Source of the DNA: Verrucomicrobiales bacterium
GTDB lineage: Bacteria; Verrucomicrobiota; Verrucomicrobiia; Limisphaerales; UBA9464
DNA length: 64,000 nt
NCBI GenBank assembly: GCA_027488845.1
Contig: JAIYBC010000025.1
Coordinates: 62,001-126,000 of the forward strand
Direction of reading: 5' to 3'
The position numbers were made by a program, and so were the translations under genes. The notes beneath the pieces were generated by a model that had not been told where the DNA came from, ran no database searches, and was given only the letters and a program-made list of their open reading frames with translations. This document shows positions 15,629 to 25,345 of the stretch, piece by piece. Each line of letters begins with the position of its first letter. Position 1 is the stretch's first letter.

Positions 15629-16294
15629 ATGATTGTGGCACTGACGAATTCGAAGGGCGGCGTGGGCAAATCCACCCTGGCGGTGCATCTCGCCGCGTGG
15701 TGGAAGGAAATGGGGGCGAACGTCGCGCTGGTGGATGCCGACGTGCAGGGTTCGTCATCACTATGGCTGAAGGAGACGGGGATCGAGATTCCGGTCTTCC
15801 GGCTTCAGTCCTCCGACGAGGTGCTCGACCGCATTCCGGAGATCAGCCGGTCTTTTGAACACGTCGTGGTGGACGGACCTGCCGGGCTCTCCGAAGTGAC
15901 GCGGGCCATTCTCCTCGTGGCGGACCTGGCGTTGCTCCCATGCGGCCCCTCAGTGCTCGACCTGCGGGCCGCCAACGAAGCGATCCGGGTGGTGAAGCAG
16001 GCGCAGTCGATTCGGAGCGGTCGGCCCGACACGGTGCTGATTCCGAACAAACTTCAGATCCACTACCGGCTCAGCCGTGAGCTGCTGGAAACGACGAAGG
16101 ACATGGCGGTGGCTTCAACGTCCGGACTTCGGTTGCGGCAGGCCTACGCCGAGGCCGCCGGTCAGGGGACGGTTGTGTGGCGTTTGGGAGCGCGCGGCGA
16201 GATGGCTAGCAATGAAATCAGGGAGTTGTGGCATGGACTATTTAGGACGGACACGGAGAACGATGGGCGAGGCGTTGATGACGGAAGGGCTTAG
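15629..16294 (+). CDS. parA: ParA-type partition ATPase
   Basis: 221 residues from ATG 15629 (GGAGG eight bases upstream). The deviant Walker A KGGVGKST is at residues 9-16, DADVQGSSSLW forms Walker A', and VVVDGPAGLS the Walker B region. It is the short ParA form without an N-terminal DNA-binding domain, as in small plasmids. It drives segregation of the element. The next gene starts inside its end, giving a two-gene operon. Confidence 0.92.
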   Translation: MIVALTNSKGGVGKSTLAVHLAAWWKEMGANVALVDADVQGSSSLWLKETGIEIPVFRLQSSDEVLDRIPEISRSFEHVVVDGPAGLSEVTRAILLVADLALLPCGPSVLDLRAANEAIRVVKQAQSIRSGRPDTVLIPNKLQIHYRLSRELLETTKDMAVASTSGLRLRQAYAEAAGQGTVVWRLGARGEMASNEIRELWHGLFRTDTENDGRGVDDGRA

Positions 16295-16610
16295 CCGGGA
16301 TGCCCTGGCCTTTGTCAGTGGGAAGGCCAGCACGGCGACGACGGCCCCGGCCGTTGCCGCACGCGCTGAGACCCCGCCGCGAAAACGAACGCCGCCAGCG
16401 ACCATCCGCCCCGCCAGGAACCGGCCAATTCCGGCCGCCGCGTCCGACACGACGGTGTCGATGACGTTCCGCCTGCCTGCGGATCTGCCCAGCCGATTGA
16501 TTCAAATCTCGGCCGAACGCAAGGTGCGCCGCGAAACGCCCTTCAGCCAGCAGGACATTGTCGCTGAGGCATTGCGTGAATGGCTGGCCACACACGCGTC
16601 ATGCGCCTGA
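16233..16610 (+). CDS. Small ParA partner (ribbon-helix-helix-like)
   Basis: 125 residues from ATG 16233, overlapping the 3' end of parA by 62 nt in another frame. It has a short N-terminal region and an Ala/Pro/Arg-rich linker. The C-terminus (TVSMTFRLPADLPSRLIQISAERKV..., FSQQDIVAEALREWL) reads as a ribbon-helix-helix DNA-binding domain. Position and fold suggest the centromere-binding partner of ParA. GGGAG upstream supports the start; ATG 16263 is an alternative. Confidence 0.75.
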   Translation: MDYLGRTRRTMGEALMTEGLSRDALAFVSGKASTATTAPAVAARAETPPRKRTPPATIRPARNRPIPAAASDTTVSMTFRLPADLPSRLIQISAERKVRRETPFSQQDIVAEALREWLATHASCA

Positions 16611-16824
16611 GCCTGCCATTACCCTTCGCTTACACGGCGCCAGCTCTCAGCATTTCGACCCTATTGCGGGCAATCCGCATTTGTCAGGCTGAGGATTTCG
16701 CCGCGCCTGGGAGCCGCGTCGAGATCCTTTGCTGAGATGACCCTCTTTGCTCCAGAACTGGAGGGCGACGGCGGCCTTTTCGGTCGGTTTGCGTATGCAT
16801 CAACTCACGATTCTGCCTCCGCGA

Positions 16825-17157
16825 TTACGCGCCGTTGACCCACACCACCTTTGTCACGAACGGCTTTCCGAAGAGCGGCCTGCGGTAGTGAACGACGACC
16901 CTCGTGCCGTTCTTGAGTTCCTCCGCCGGAGCGAAGTGCCAGTTGTGAACGAATTTCGTCCGACTAGTGAGGGCGAGTTCGGTCGGCGCTTCGCCATTCC
17001 CAGGTGCGAACCGCACGGTGCGGGCCGCCACGTCGAGACTTTCCACCACGCCACACGCGGGACGTGAGCGGACAGTGTCTGCCGACGCCGTGGTGGTTGA
17101 GAACAAAGCGAAGCCCAGCACCACCGGGCCATACATAATTGCATTCGAGGTCTTCAT
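16825..17157 (-). CDS. Small secreted protein, probable metal-related periplasmic protein
   Basis: 110 residues from ATG 17157. The signal peptide MKTSNAIMYGPVVLGFALF...ASA precedes a small beta-rich domain (GVVESLDVAARTVRFAPG..., GTRVVVHYRRPLFGKPF...) that resembles an OB-like copper/metal-binding periplasmic fold. Family assignment is uncertain. It is the last gene of the first metal-resistance run (gap 68 bp after the 17226 gene) and so may share its transcription. Confidence 0.65.
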   Translation of the reverse strand: MKTSNAIMYGPVVLGFALFSTTTASADTVRSRPACGVVESLDVAARTVRFAPGNGEAPTELALTSRTKFVHNWHFAPAEELKNGTRVVVHYRRPLFGKPFVTKVVWVNGA

Positions 17158-17225
17158 TTTTGGTCTTTTGTCCTGACCCGCCGCGCGGAGTAAGGCAGTC
17201 GCACGAGGGGCTCTCTGTTGGATGA

Positions 17226-17681
17226 TCAATGCTTGCAGATGCACGCATACTCCGCGCGCTTGCATTCTCCGCAGGTGCTCATGTCGAGCTTGAAACGGAG
17301 GTTGAGCGGTTTGGCGTCGGCGGTCTGCTTGAACTGCACGACGACGTTGTAGCCGTCTCCGTCCGGCAACTTCGCCTTGCTCACGAGCGAGTCACCCTTC
17401 TTCTCGAACTGAAGGGTGGCCTTGCCGCTCTTGGCATCGGCAATGGCGGTGATGGTTTGCGTCGTCACCGGCACGGCCTTCATCTCTTCGTTGTAGAAGT
17501 TGATGGTGACGGTTCGGTCCTTCTCGACCACGAACTCGGCGTGCGGCTCGGTTTTGTCGAGCAGGCGACCTCCCTTTGGCGTGGCCTTGTGAGCGTGGTC
17601 ATGTTTGTCGGCGGCGAAGGCGGTGAACAGGCCGACGCACAGGGCGGCGGCCAACGTGAGGATGCGGAGGTGTGTTTTCAT
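17226..17681 (-). CDS. Secreted His/Cys-containing protein of metal operon 1
   Basis: 151 residues. The signal peptide MKTHLRILTLAAALCVGLFTAFA is followed by a His-rich mature start (DKHDHAHK). A beta-rich body follows, ending in MSTCGECKRAEYACICKH, a four-Cys C-terminal motif likely to bind metal. It sits 10 bp after the CzcA-type RND gene. A periplasmic metal chaperone or buffer role is inferred from context. Confidence 0.75.
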   Translation of the reverse strand: MKTHLRILTLAAALCVGLFTAFAADKHDHAHKATPKGGRLLDKTEPHAEFVVEKDRTVTINFYNEEMKAVPVTTQTITAIADAKSGKATLQFEKKGDSLVSKAKLPDGDGYNVVVQFKQTADAKPLNLRFKLDMSTCGECKRAEYACICKH

Positions 17682-17691
17682 GGTTCTTTCG

Positions 17692-20600
17692 TTATGCGGA
17701 CGATGCGGGCGCAGTGTCGGGAGAAGGTCCGCCTTCACCAGAAGGTGTCTCCACCGGCGCGTCGTCCGCAGACTTCTTTTGTCTCTCCAGCCATTCGTAA
17801 AGCGTGGGAAGCAGCACGAGCGTCAGGAAAGTGGAACTCAGGATGCCGCCGATGACGACGGTGGCCAGCGGCCGTTGGACTTCCGCGCCTGCGCCGCTAG
17901 CAATCGCCATCGGGACGAAGCCGAGCGAGGCCACGAGCGCAGTCATGAGCTTTGGACGTAGCCGAAGCAGGGAGCCATCCCAGACGGCGGTGCGCACGTC
18001 CGCGCCACGTTCGCGCAACTGGTTGAAGAACGTGATGATCATGAGTCCGTTGAGCACGGCGATGCCGGAGAGTGCGATGAAGCCGACGCCCGCCGAAATG
18101 CTGAACGGCAGGTCGCGCGCCCACAGCGCGAACACACCGCCAGTCACCGCGAGCGGAACGGCCAGAAACACCAGCAGCGATTGCCGGAGGCTTTGCAGCG
18201 CCATGAAGATGAGGACGAAAATCAGTACCAGGGCGGCCGGAACAACAAACATAAGTCGACGGCGGGCTTCCTGGAGATTCTTGAACTGTCCGCCGAACTC
18301 GATGGTGTAGCCGTCGGGCAGCTTGATTTGATCGGCGATCTTCTTCTGCGCTTCGAGGACGAAACTCTCCACGTCGCGTCCGCGCAGGTTCACCATGATG
18401 GCCGCCCGTCGCTGGCTGTATTCCCGCGAGATGGCTGCGACCTGCTCGACGACCTTGAAGTCGGCGACCTGGCCGAGTGTGAGCAGCCCGCCGTCGTCTA
18501 CTCGGACGGGCAGGCGTTTGAGGTCGTCAATCTTCTCCCGCAAGTCCTCACTTAGGCGCACGACGATGTCGAAGCGGCGATTGCCTTCGATGAGCTTGCC
18601 GACTTCCTGCCCAGCCAGCGCAGTGTTGACCACGCGGTTCAACTCGGCGGCGTGTAGGTTGTATTTGCCCATCGCCTCGCGATTGGGAACGATTTCGAGC
18701 AAGGGTGATTTGCCGAGTGCGTCAAACTCGACGTCGGAAGCGCCGCGAACGCCTTCGAGGATCTCCCGCGCCTCGCTCGCGATCTTCTCAATCACGGCGA
18801 AGTCCTCGCCGAAGACTTTCACCGCGATGTCCGCACGGGTGCCTTCGAGGATTTCGTTGAAGCGCATCTCAATGGGCTGACTGAAGAGATGTCCCTCGCC
18901 GGGAAGATGCTTGCCCAGTTCCTCGGTCATCAAACTGGCTAGAGCCTCCTTGCCAATGGGTTTGCCATCCACTTGGCGCCACTTGTCCGGTGGACTGAAC
19001 ATGATGTAGGTATCCGCGACGTTCACGCCCATCGGGTCGCTCGCGATTTCTGCCGTGCCCAGGCGGCTGAACGTGTAGGCAACCTCCGGGAACTTCTCCA
19101 GCAGCAGCTTTTCGCCGCGCTTCTGCATGTCCACGCTGGCGTCAATGCCGATGCTCGTGGTGCGGATCATGTGCGTGGCAAAGGAGCCTTCGTCCAGTTG
19201 CGGGACAAACTCCGCCCCGAGCCGGTTGAATACAACGACCGCCAAAACGAACAGTGCCACCGCCGCGCCCGTGACAATCCAGCGAAAGCCCAGCGCGAAA
19301 CGGAGAATCGGAGTGTAGGCTACCTTGGCCCAGGTAACGAGGAAGCTGTCCTTCTCCTTGATGTTGCCACCGAGTAGATACGAGCAGAGCGCGGGCATGA
19401 GCGTCAGCGCCAGGGCCATCGATCCGACCAGTGCGAAGATGACCGTGATGGCCATCGGCCTGAACATCTTCCCTTCGATGCCGGTCAACGCGAGGATCGG
19501 GAAATAGACCACGGTGATGATGCACACGCCGAAGAACATCGGGCTGGCAACTTCTTTGGCCGCCACGAGCACTTCATGCGAGCGCTCTGTCGCGGTGAGG
19601 CGACGTTTGAGCTTGTGCTGTCGCTCCGCGAGATGACGGATGATGTTCTCCACCATCACCACAGCACCATCCACGATGAGGCCGAAGTCGATCGCGCCCA
19701 AGCTCATCAGGTTACCGGAGACGCCGCTCTGCACCATTCCGGTCATGGCGAACAGCAGCGATAACGGGATGGCCAGCGCGACGATGAGCGCTGCGCGCCA
19801 GTTGCCGAGCATGACAAGCAGCACGACGACGACGAGAATCGCGCCCTCGAACAGACTCGTCTCGACAGTGCGGATGGTGCGATCCACCAGCACGGTGCGG
19901 TCATAGACGGGAATAATCGTTACGCCCGCCGGAAGCTTGGGCTGAATCTCCTTGAGCTTTTCATCCACCCGCTTGGCAACGAGGCGGCTGTTCTCCCCTG
20001 CGAGCATCAGCGCTGCGCCCAGCAATGCTTCTTCGCCGTTATAGGTCGCCGTGCCGGTGCGGACGGCCTTGCCAATGCCCACATCCGCCACGTCGCGCAC
20101 GCGCAACGGTGTGGCCCGCGAGCCGAACTTCAGCGGCAATCGTTCAATCTCCTCCACGGTCTGCACGCGACCGGCGGCGCGCACCGTCAACGTTTCCCCT
20201 CCAAGTTGGATGACGCTGCCGCCCGCATTCTCGACATTCTCGCCGATGGCTTCCGCGATCTCGCTGAACGACATGCCGACGCTCTTGAGCTTGTCCGGAT
20301 TGGGTTGAACGACGATTTGCTTTTCGTAGCCCCCGCTCGCGTTGACCTCGGCGAGACCGGGCGTCGAACGGAGGCGAGGCTTTATGATGTAGTCGTGCAC
20401 CAGCTTCAGCTCCATCAACTGCGCCTCGCGCGTCGGCGGCAGGTTGGTCGCACCCTTTTCGTATTCGACCACGTAGTAATAGATCTCGCCCAACCCTGTG
20501 CTGATGGGCGCGAGCTTGGGCGTGAGGCCCACCGGCAGTTCATCAATCACCGTCTGCAACCGTTCGCTGACGAGTTGCCTTGAACGGTAGATGTCGGTGC

Positions 20601-20898
20601 CGTCCTCGAAAATGAGGTTGATCTGTGACAGGCCAAACTTGGACAGGGAGCGCAACTCAGTGAGGCCGGGAATGCCCGCCATTTCGTTCTCGATGGGGAA
20701 GGTGACGAGTTTCTCAATTTCCTCCGGTGCGAACGCGGGCACGGCGGTGTTGATCTGCACCTGGACATTGGTGATGTCCGGCACCGCGTCAATCGGCAGC
20801 CGCAACGCAGACCAGACACCGATGCCGACGAGCACGAGCGTCGCTAGTAGCACGAAAACGCGCTGGCGGACGGAAAACTCAAGGAGACGGTTCAGCAT
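17692..20898 (-). CDS. czcA: CzcA-type heavy-metal efflux RND transporter (operon 1)
   Basis: 1068 residues, normal length for HME-RND pumps. Twelve transmembrane segments and two large periplasmic loops are evident. TM4 carries DFGLIVDGAVVMVEN, the CzcA-type signature associated with Zn/Co/Cd export. The C-terminal tail is acidic and Pro-rich. The protein exports metal using the proton gradient with an adaptor and a TolC-like channel, both encoded upstream in the same operon. It starts 4 bp after the P-type ATPase gene. Confidence 0.93.
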   Translation of the reverse strand: MLNRLLEFSVRQRVFVLLATLVLVGIGVWSALRLPIDAVPDITNVQVQINTAVPAFAPEEIEKLVTFPIENEMAGIPGLTELRSLSKFGLSQINLIFEDGTDIYRSRQLVSERLQTVIDELPVGLTPKLAPISTGLGEIYYYVVEYEKGATNLPPTREAQLMELKLVHDYIIKPRLRSTPGLAEVNASGGYEKQIVVQPNPDKLKSVGMSFSEIAEAIGENVENAGGSVIQLGGETLTVRAAGRVQTVEEIERLPLKFGSRATPLRVRDVADVGIGKAVRTGTATYNGEEALLGAALMLAGENSRLVAKRVDEKLKEIQPKLPAGVTIIPVYDRTVLVDRTIRTVETSLFEGAILVVVVLLVMLGNWRAALIVALAIPLSLLFAMTGMVQSGVSGNLMSLGAIDFGLIVDGAVVMVENIIRHLAERQHKLKRRLTATERSHEVLVAAKEVASPMFFGVCIITVVYFPILALTGIEGKMFRPMAITVIFALVGSMALALTLMPALCSYLLGGNIKEKDSFLVTWAKVAYTPILRFALGFRWIVTGAAVALFVLAVVVFNRLGAEFVPQLDEGSFATHMIRTTSIGIDASVDMQKRGEKLLLEKFPEVAYTFSRLGTAEIASDPMGVNVADTYIMFSPPDKWRQVDGKPIGKEALASLMTEELGKHLPGEGHLFSQPIEMRFNEILEGTRADIAVKVFGEDFAVIEKIASEAREILEGVRGASDVEFDALGKSPLLEIVPNREAMGKYNLHAAELNRVVNTALAGQEVGKLIEGNRRFDIVVRLSEDLREKIDDLKRLPVRVDDGGLLTLGQVADFKVVEQVAAISREYSQRRAAIMVNLRGRDVESFVLEAQKKIADQIKLPDGYTIEFGGQFKNLQEARRRLMFVVPAALVLIFVLIFMALQSLRQSLLVFLAVPLAVTGGVFALWARDLPFSISAGVGFIALSGIAVLNGLMIITFFNQLRERGADVRTAVWDGSLLRLRPKLMTALVASLGFVPMAIASGAGAEVQRPLATVVIGGILSSTFLTLVLLPTLYEWLERQKKSADDAPVETPSGEGGPSPDTAPASSA

Positions 20899-20902
20899 AG
20901 GT

Positions 20903-23143
20903 TCAAATGGGAGTTCCTGGCACAGTCGCCTTGGGTGATTTCAACAGCCGCAACGCGTTGGCGATGACAACGAGCGTGGCACCGGTGTCCGCGAGAATCG
21001 CCAGCCAGAGACTCGTGTAACCGAGAAAGGCGAGGACTAGGAAAACCGCCTTCACTGCCAGCGCGAAAATGATGTTCACCTGAATCACGCGCATGGCGCG
21101 GCGACCAAGATGAATCGCCTCGGCAACTTTGCTGAGGTCGTCCTGCATGAGCGCCATGTCGGCAGTTTCAATGGCCGTGTCCGTGCCCGCCGCGCCCATC
21201 GCGATGCCCACGCTCGCAGCAGCCATCGCCGGGGCGTCGTTCACGCCGTCCCCAATCATCCCGACGTGCGTGTGCTCCGCGAGCAGGGCGCGCACCCGTT
21301 CAATCTTCTGGTCGGGCAGCAGGTCACCGTGGGCTTCGTCAATGCCGACCTGCTTCGCGATGGCGTCCACGGCCCGCTGATTGTCGCCACTGAGCATGAC
21401 GACCTTGCGGATGCCCGCCGCGTGCAGGGCGCGAATGGCTTCGGCAGCGTTGGCCCGCACGGTGTCGCCCACGGCCAGGACGCCAAGCACTTCACCCGCG
21501 CAGTCGGCGTTCGGACGATGCCCGACCACGACGACGGACAACGCCTGCGCTTCAATCTCCGCAAGCCGTCGCTCCAAGTCATCGGAGCAGACGCCTAGCT
21601 CGTGCGCGAACCGGTGATTGCCGACGAAATAGGAGTGGCCGTCCACATCGCCTTCAGCGCCTTTGCCAGTGCGGGCCTGATAGTTTGTGGCGCGGGTGAA
21701 CGAGACGTTGCGTTGCCGTGCCGCTTCCACTACGGCCTTGGCCAGCGGATGCTCAGAGTGCGCGTCAATCGCCGCCGCGACGCGCAGCAGTTCGGTTTCA
21801 TCCTTGGCGGAACGCAGAAGCATTTGCGTCACGCGCGGACGGCCCTCGGTAATGGTGCCGGTCTTGTCCACGGCCAGCACGCGCAGCTTGCCGATGGCTT
21901 CAAGGTGCGCCCCGCCCTTGATGAGCACGCCGCGCCGGGCCAGCGCCGTGAGTCCCGACACGATGGACACCGGCGTCGAGATGACCAAGGCACAAGGGCA
22001 GGCGATGACCAGCAGCACCAGCGCCCGATACGTCCATACGGCCCATTCGCCCGCGAACAACAGCGGCGGCACCAGCCAAACCAGCAGCGCGACCACGAAC
22101 ACCGCAGGGGTGTAGTATCGGGCGAAGGTGTCCACGAACCGTTGAGACGGCGCTTTCTGCGATTGCGCCTCGCTCACGAGATGAATGATGCGGGCGAGCG
22201 TGGAATCGCTCGCGGGCTTGGTCACGCGCACGTCGAGCGAACCTTCGCCGTTGATGCTACCCGCGAACACGCCGTCGCCCGGCTTCTTCTCCACCGGCAT
22301 GGACTCGCCGGTGATGGGCGCTTGGTTGACCGCCGAGCCGCCCGCCACGACTTCGCCATCGAGCGGAACCCGTGCGCCGGACTTCACGGCGATGACGCTG
22401 CCCACGGTGACTTCCGCAACGGCGACCTCGCGCATGGATTCGCCCTCCTTCACCAGCGCGGTTTCCGGCGTTAGTTCCATCAACGACTGGATGGCGCGTC
22501 GCGCCCGCGCCACGCTGAACGCTTCGAGCAGTTCGGAGAGCGCAAACAGGAACACCACCGCCGCGCCTTCGCCCCATTCACCAATGGCCATCGCGCCTGC
22601 GACCGCCACGGTCATCAGCACGTTCATGTCGAGCGACCGGCGGCGCAGCGCACCGAGCGCCTTGGGCGCGATGAACCAGCCGCCCGCGATGATGGCGACG
22701 CCGAACGCCGCGAGCTTCAGAACAGCCGGTTCGACGTGAAGCCATTGCAGCGCTAGTCCCAACCCGGTGAACGCGCCGGACAGCGCGACGGAAATGATGC
22801 GACCGTGCTGTGCCTCCGATGCCATCGCCGGGCGTTCGTGGACGTTTGCTACTGTGGCGCGGAGTCCGTTGCGTCCCAGCGCCTCGACCAACGACTCCGG
22901 TGAGACTTCGGCGGTGTGCGCCACGGTGACGGTGCCCGCCATCAGATTGACCTGCACGTCGCGCACGCCGGGCAGCGGCTTTAAGGCGCGGTTCACCACC
23001 TCCACTTCATCCGCGCAATCCATCCCGGCCACGCGCAGCAACGTCTGTGGACCTGTGAGCGGCGTAATCGGCGGGGCGACCGGAGCCGGAGCAGCGCAGC
23101 AGTCGGTCGCGCAGGCGGACGATGATTTGGCAGGTTGGCTCAT
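20903..23143 (-). CDS. Heavy-metal P1B-type ATPase (Zn/Cd/Pb exporter type)
   Basis: 746 residues. A Cys-rich N-terminus (CATDCCAAPAP) is followed by one HMA-like domain (VAGMDCADEVEVVNRAL, with GMDCADE instead of the usual CxxC pair). Later motifs are TM6 CPC (VIACPCALVIS, about residue 382), phosphorylation site DKTGT (about 427) and GDGVNDAPAM (about 633). It moves soft metal ions from cytosol to periplasm, where the RND pump can expel them. Tightly packed between the adaptor gene and czcA. Confidence 0.93.
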   Translation of the reverse strand: MSQPAKSSSACATDCCAAPAPVAPPITPLTGPQTLLRVAGMDCADEVEVVNRALKPLPGVRDVQVNLMAGTVTVAHTAEVSPESLVEALGRNGLRATVANVHERPAMASEAQHGRIISVALSGAFTGLGLALQWLHVEPAVLKLAAFGVAIIAGGWFIAPKALGALRRRSLDMNVLMTVAVAGAMAIGEWGEGAAVVFLFALSELLEAFSVARARRAIQSLMELTPETALVKEGESMREVAVAEVTVGSVIAVKSGARVPLDGEVVAGGSAVNQAPITGESMPVEKKPGDGVFAGSINGEGSLDVRVTKPASDSTLARIIHLVSEAQSQKAPSQRFVDTFARYYTPAVFVVALLVWLVPPLLFAGEWAVWTYRALVLLVIACPCALVISTPVSIVSGLTALARRGVLIKGGAHLEAIGKLRVLAVDKTGTITEGRPRVTQMLLRSAKDETELLRVAAAIDAHSEHPLAKAVVEAARQRNVSFTRATNYQARTGKGAEGDVDGHSYFVGNHRFAHELGVCSDDLERRLAEIEAQALSVVVVGHRPNADCAGEVLGVLAVGDTVRANAAEAIRALHAAGIRKVVMLSGDNQRAVDAIAKQVGIDEAHGDLLPDQKIERVRALLAEHTHVGMIGDGVNDAPAMAAASVGIAMGAAGTDTAIETADMALMQDDLSKVAEAIHLGRRAMRVIQVNIIFALAVKAVFLVLAFLGYTSLWLAILADTGATLVVIANALRLLKSPKATVPGTPI

Positions 23144-23151
23144 GGCACGTC

Positions 23152-23952
23152 TCAGTGCGAGTGACCGCCACCCTTGGTCGCGCGAAGTTCGATCAGCCAG
23201 AGGGTCTGCACCGGCTTGGTCACGACGGCATCGCCCGCCAGCAGCCCGTCCGTAATTTCTACCCAGCCGTCCGCCTCCGCGCCGACCTTGACCGCCGTGC
23301 GGAAGAAGGCGTCGCCGTTGACGGCATACACGAACGTGCCTTCGGTCGTGCGAAGCAGTGCGGGATGGGGGATCACCGTGACCGCCTCCTCGCGCGGGAG
23401 ACTGATGCGTGCCAAGACAAAGTCGCCAGCCTTGAGCGTAGCCGTGGCATTCGACACGCCGATGACGATTTCTGATTCGCCAAGTGCCAGGGCCCTTTGC
23501 ACCGAGAGCACGACGCCACCGAGCGGGGCGTTCGTGTTCTTGAACAGCTCCACCGCTTGGCCGGTCTTCACGATGACTGCGGTATTGGTGGAGACGAAGC
23601 CAGCCCCATGCACGTCGCAGCCGGTGTGATCCTCGGGATTCAGCAGGTGATGGTGCTTCTCGCCGAAGACCTGGACGGTGAAGCGGACCTGGTTCGGCAG
23701 TTTCCGCTCCGACACGTCGACGACTTCAATACCGAGCAGCTTCTTGGTCTCCTCAGTAACGATGACCCCTTTGCCCGCCTTGAACGAGGCGCCAGAAGGC
23801 GATTCCTCGCCGTGCCCATGCCCGTCGTCTTTGCCGTGGGCCTCCTCCTTGCCATGATCGTGGCCGTCCCCCTTCTTGTCGCCGCAACTGACAAGGAGCG
23901 AGGACGCCAGGAGGAGCGCCGGAACAATTGCGATGGCGCGGAGTGGACTCAT
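23152..23952 (-). CDS. Short efflux adaptor (membrane-fusion) lipoprotein
   Basis: 266 residues from ATG 23952, overlapping the TolC-like gene stop by 4 nt. The lipobox LLASSLLVSCGDKK is followed by a His/Asp-rich stretch (GDGHDHGKEEAHGKDDGHGHG). The rest resembles the beta-barrel/membrane-proximal part of CusB/CzcB (ITDGLLAGDAVVTKP). Usual adaptors are 350-500 residues; here the long coiled-coil hairpin and most of the lipoyl domain appear missing. It may be a natural short form, since the frame is intact. Confidence 0.75.
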   Translation of the reverse strand: MSPLRAIAIVPALLLASSLLVSCGDKKGDGHDHGKEEAHGKDDGHGHGEESPSGASFKAGKGVIVTEETKKLLGIEVVDVSERKLPNQVRFTVQVFGEKHHHLLNPEDHTGCDVHGAGFVSTNTAVIVKTGQAVELFKNTNAPLGGVVLSVQRALALGESEIVIGVSNATATLKAGDFVLARISLPREEAVTVIPHPALLRTTEGTFVYAVNGDAFFRTAVKVGAEADGWVEITDGLLAGDAVVTKPVQTLWLIELRATKGGGHSH

Positions 23953-25262
23953 TTCGGCTCCTCCGTGGTCGTGCGCGCGAGCGGCAGCGTCAAGCCGGTG
24001 AGCAACTCCAGTTGGGCAGCTGCTTCGAGTGCCTCCTTCTTGGTGTCGAGCAGGCCTTCGACGGCGTCGAGGTATTGCTTTTGTAACTCGACGTAGGTGG
24101 AAATCGGGACTGCGCCGAGCCGGTAATGGCGGTCGGCCACTTCGGCCGCTTCCCGGAAATGCTGCACCGAGTCGGGCCGCCACTTGGCCATCTCCCGCAG
24201 TTTCGTTTCGTAGATAAGCGCGGCTTCGAGGACCTTTCGCTGAATCTCCCGTTCCGTCGCGTTGAGTGAAACCTCCGCCTGCATCTGGCGCGCGGCGGCG
24301 GCCTCGATGTTGCCCTTGTTCCGATTCCACAACGGCAACGGCAGCGAGATGCCGACGCCGATGATGCGTTGCTCCTCCGAGCCTGCCTTTTGGTCCGAGT
24401 AGCTTGGCCCAACGCTGATGGTCGGATAGCGCTCGTTCTTCGCCAGATCCACGCGGAAACCCTGCTGCGCGAGTTCCAAAGCGCGGGCTTTCAACTCGAA
24501 GTTGTTCGTACGAGCCAGCCTGAGCAATGCGCCTTTGTCCTCTGGCGGGCTAAACACGAGCCGCATCTGACTCACGGACAGGCCCGTGTCCGGCGCGACG
24601 CCGCGTAGCTGGTTCAACTCCAACAAAGCCGCTTGCGTGGCCAACGCCGCCTCACTGGCCTTCCGCTGCGCGTTCAACTCGGTCGCTTCGATGACGCGCG
24701 TTTCCAGCAACGGCGTCAGGCCTGCGGGATCGCGTTGCACCAAAACTTCACGCAACGCCTTGAATCGCTCGGCCACTTCCGCGGCGGCGGAGGATTTCTC
24801 TTGCGCGGCGAACAAGCCGTAAGCCAGCGCCCGCACGCGGCTCGCAAGCGCAATCTTGAACCGCTCGTAGCCGAATTGCGCGAGTTCGATGTCATGGTTG
24901 GCGATGGCCTTGCGCAACCCGATGCGGCCGGGCCACTCAAAGGGTTGCAGGACCGAGACGGACCAGGCAACGCCCTCGCCGCTCAGGCCACCAAACTTCT
25001 GGGCGTTGTGCCCTACATCGCCACTGAGCTGTGGATTGCCAAGCAGCCCAGCGGTCTTGCGCCCCGCCTTCGCCGCAATGATCTCCGCCTCGTAGAACCT
25101 GAGTTCGGGATTCTTCGCGAGCGCTTCATCAACCAGCTCGGAGACGGTGAGCGTCGCAACGGGCTCAAGTTCGGCGGTCCACCCCACCAAGGAGGCGGTG
25201 AGATAAGACGCCAACATGACAAGGATTCGGGCAGAAATCGGACGTGATTTGGGAAAGTGCAT
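23949..25262 (-). CDS. czcC: TolC-family outer-membrane efflux channel (operon 1)
   Basis: 437 residues with a signal-like start (MLASYLTASLVGWTAE) and two outer-membrane efflux repeats (LVDEALAKNPELRFYEAEIIAAKAGRK ... and LARTNNFELKARALELAQQGF..., ISLPLPLWNRNKGNIEAA). Long alpha-hairpins are typical of CusC/CzcC. It forms the outer-membrane duct for the RND pump and is the second gene of the minus-strand operon. Confidence 0.9.
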   Translation of the reverse strand: MHFPKSRPISARILVMLASYLTASLVGWTAELEPVATLTVSELVDEALAKNPELRFYEAEIIAAKAGRKTAGLLGNPQLSGDVGHNAQKFGGLSGEGVAWSVSVLQPFEWPGRIGLRKAIANHDIELAQFGYERFKIALASRVRALAYGLFAAQEKSSAAAEVAERFKALREVLVQRDPAGLTPLLETRVIEATELNAQRKASEAALATQAALLELNQLRGVAPDTGLSVSQMRLVFSPPEDKGALLRLARTNNFELKARALELAQQGFRVDLAKNERYPTISVGPSYSDQKAGSEEQRIIGVGISLPLPLWNRNKGNIEAAAARQMQAEVSLNATEREIQRKVLEAALIYETKLREMAKWRPDSVQHFREAAEVADRHYRLGAVPISTYVELQKQYLDAVEGLLDTKKEALEAAAQLELLTGLTLPLARTTTEEPK

Positions 25263-25345
25263 GGTCAGGACAGAGAACGACGTGACGGGAGGAACCCGGG
25301 TGCGAGAAAGCGCCCGGCAAACGGAACTACCTGCTCGATGCAGGC

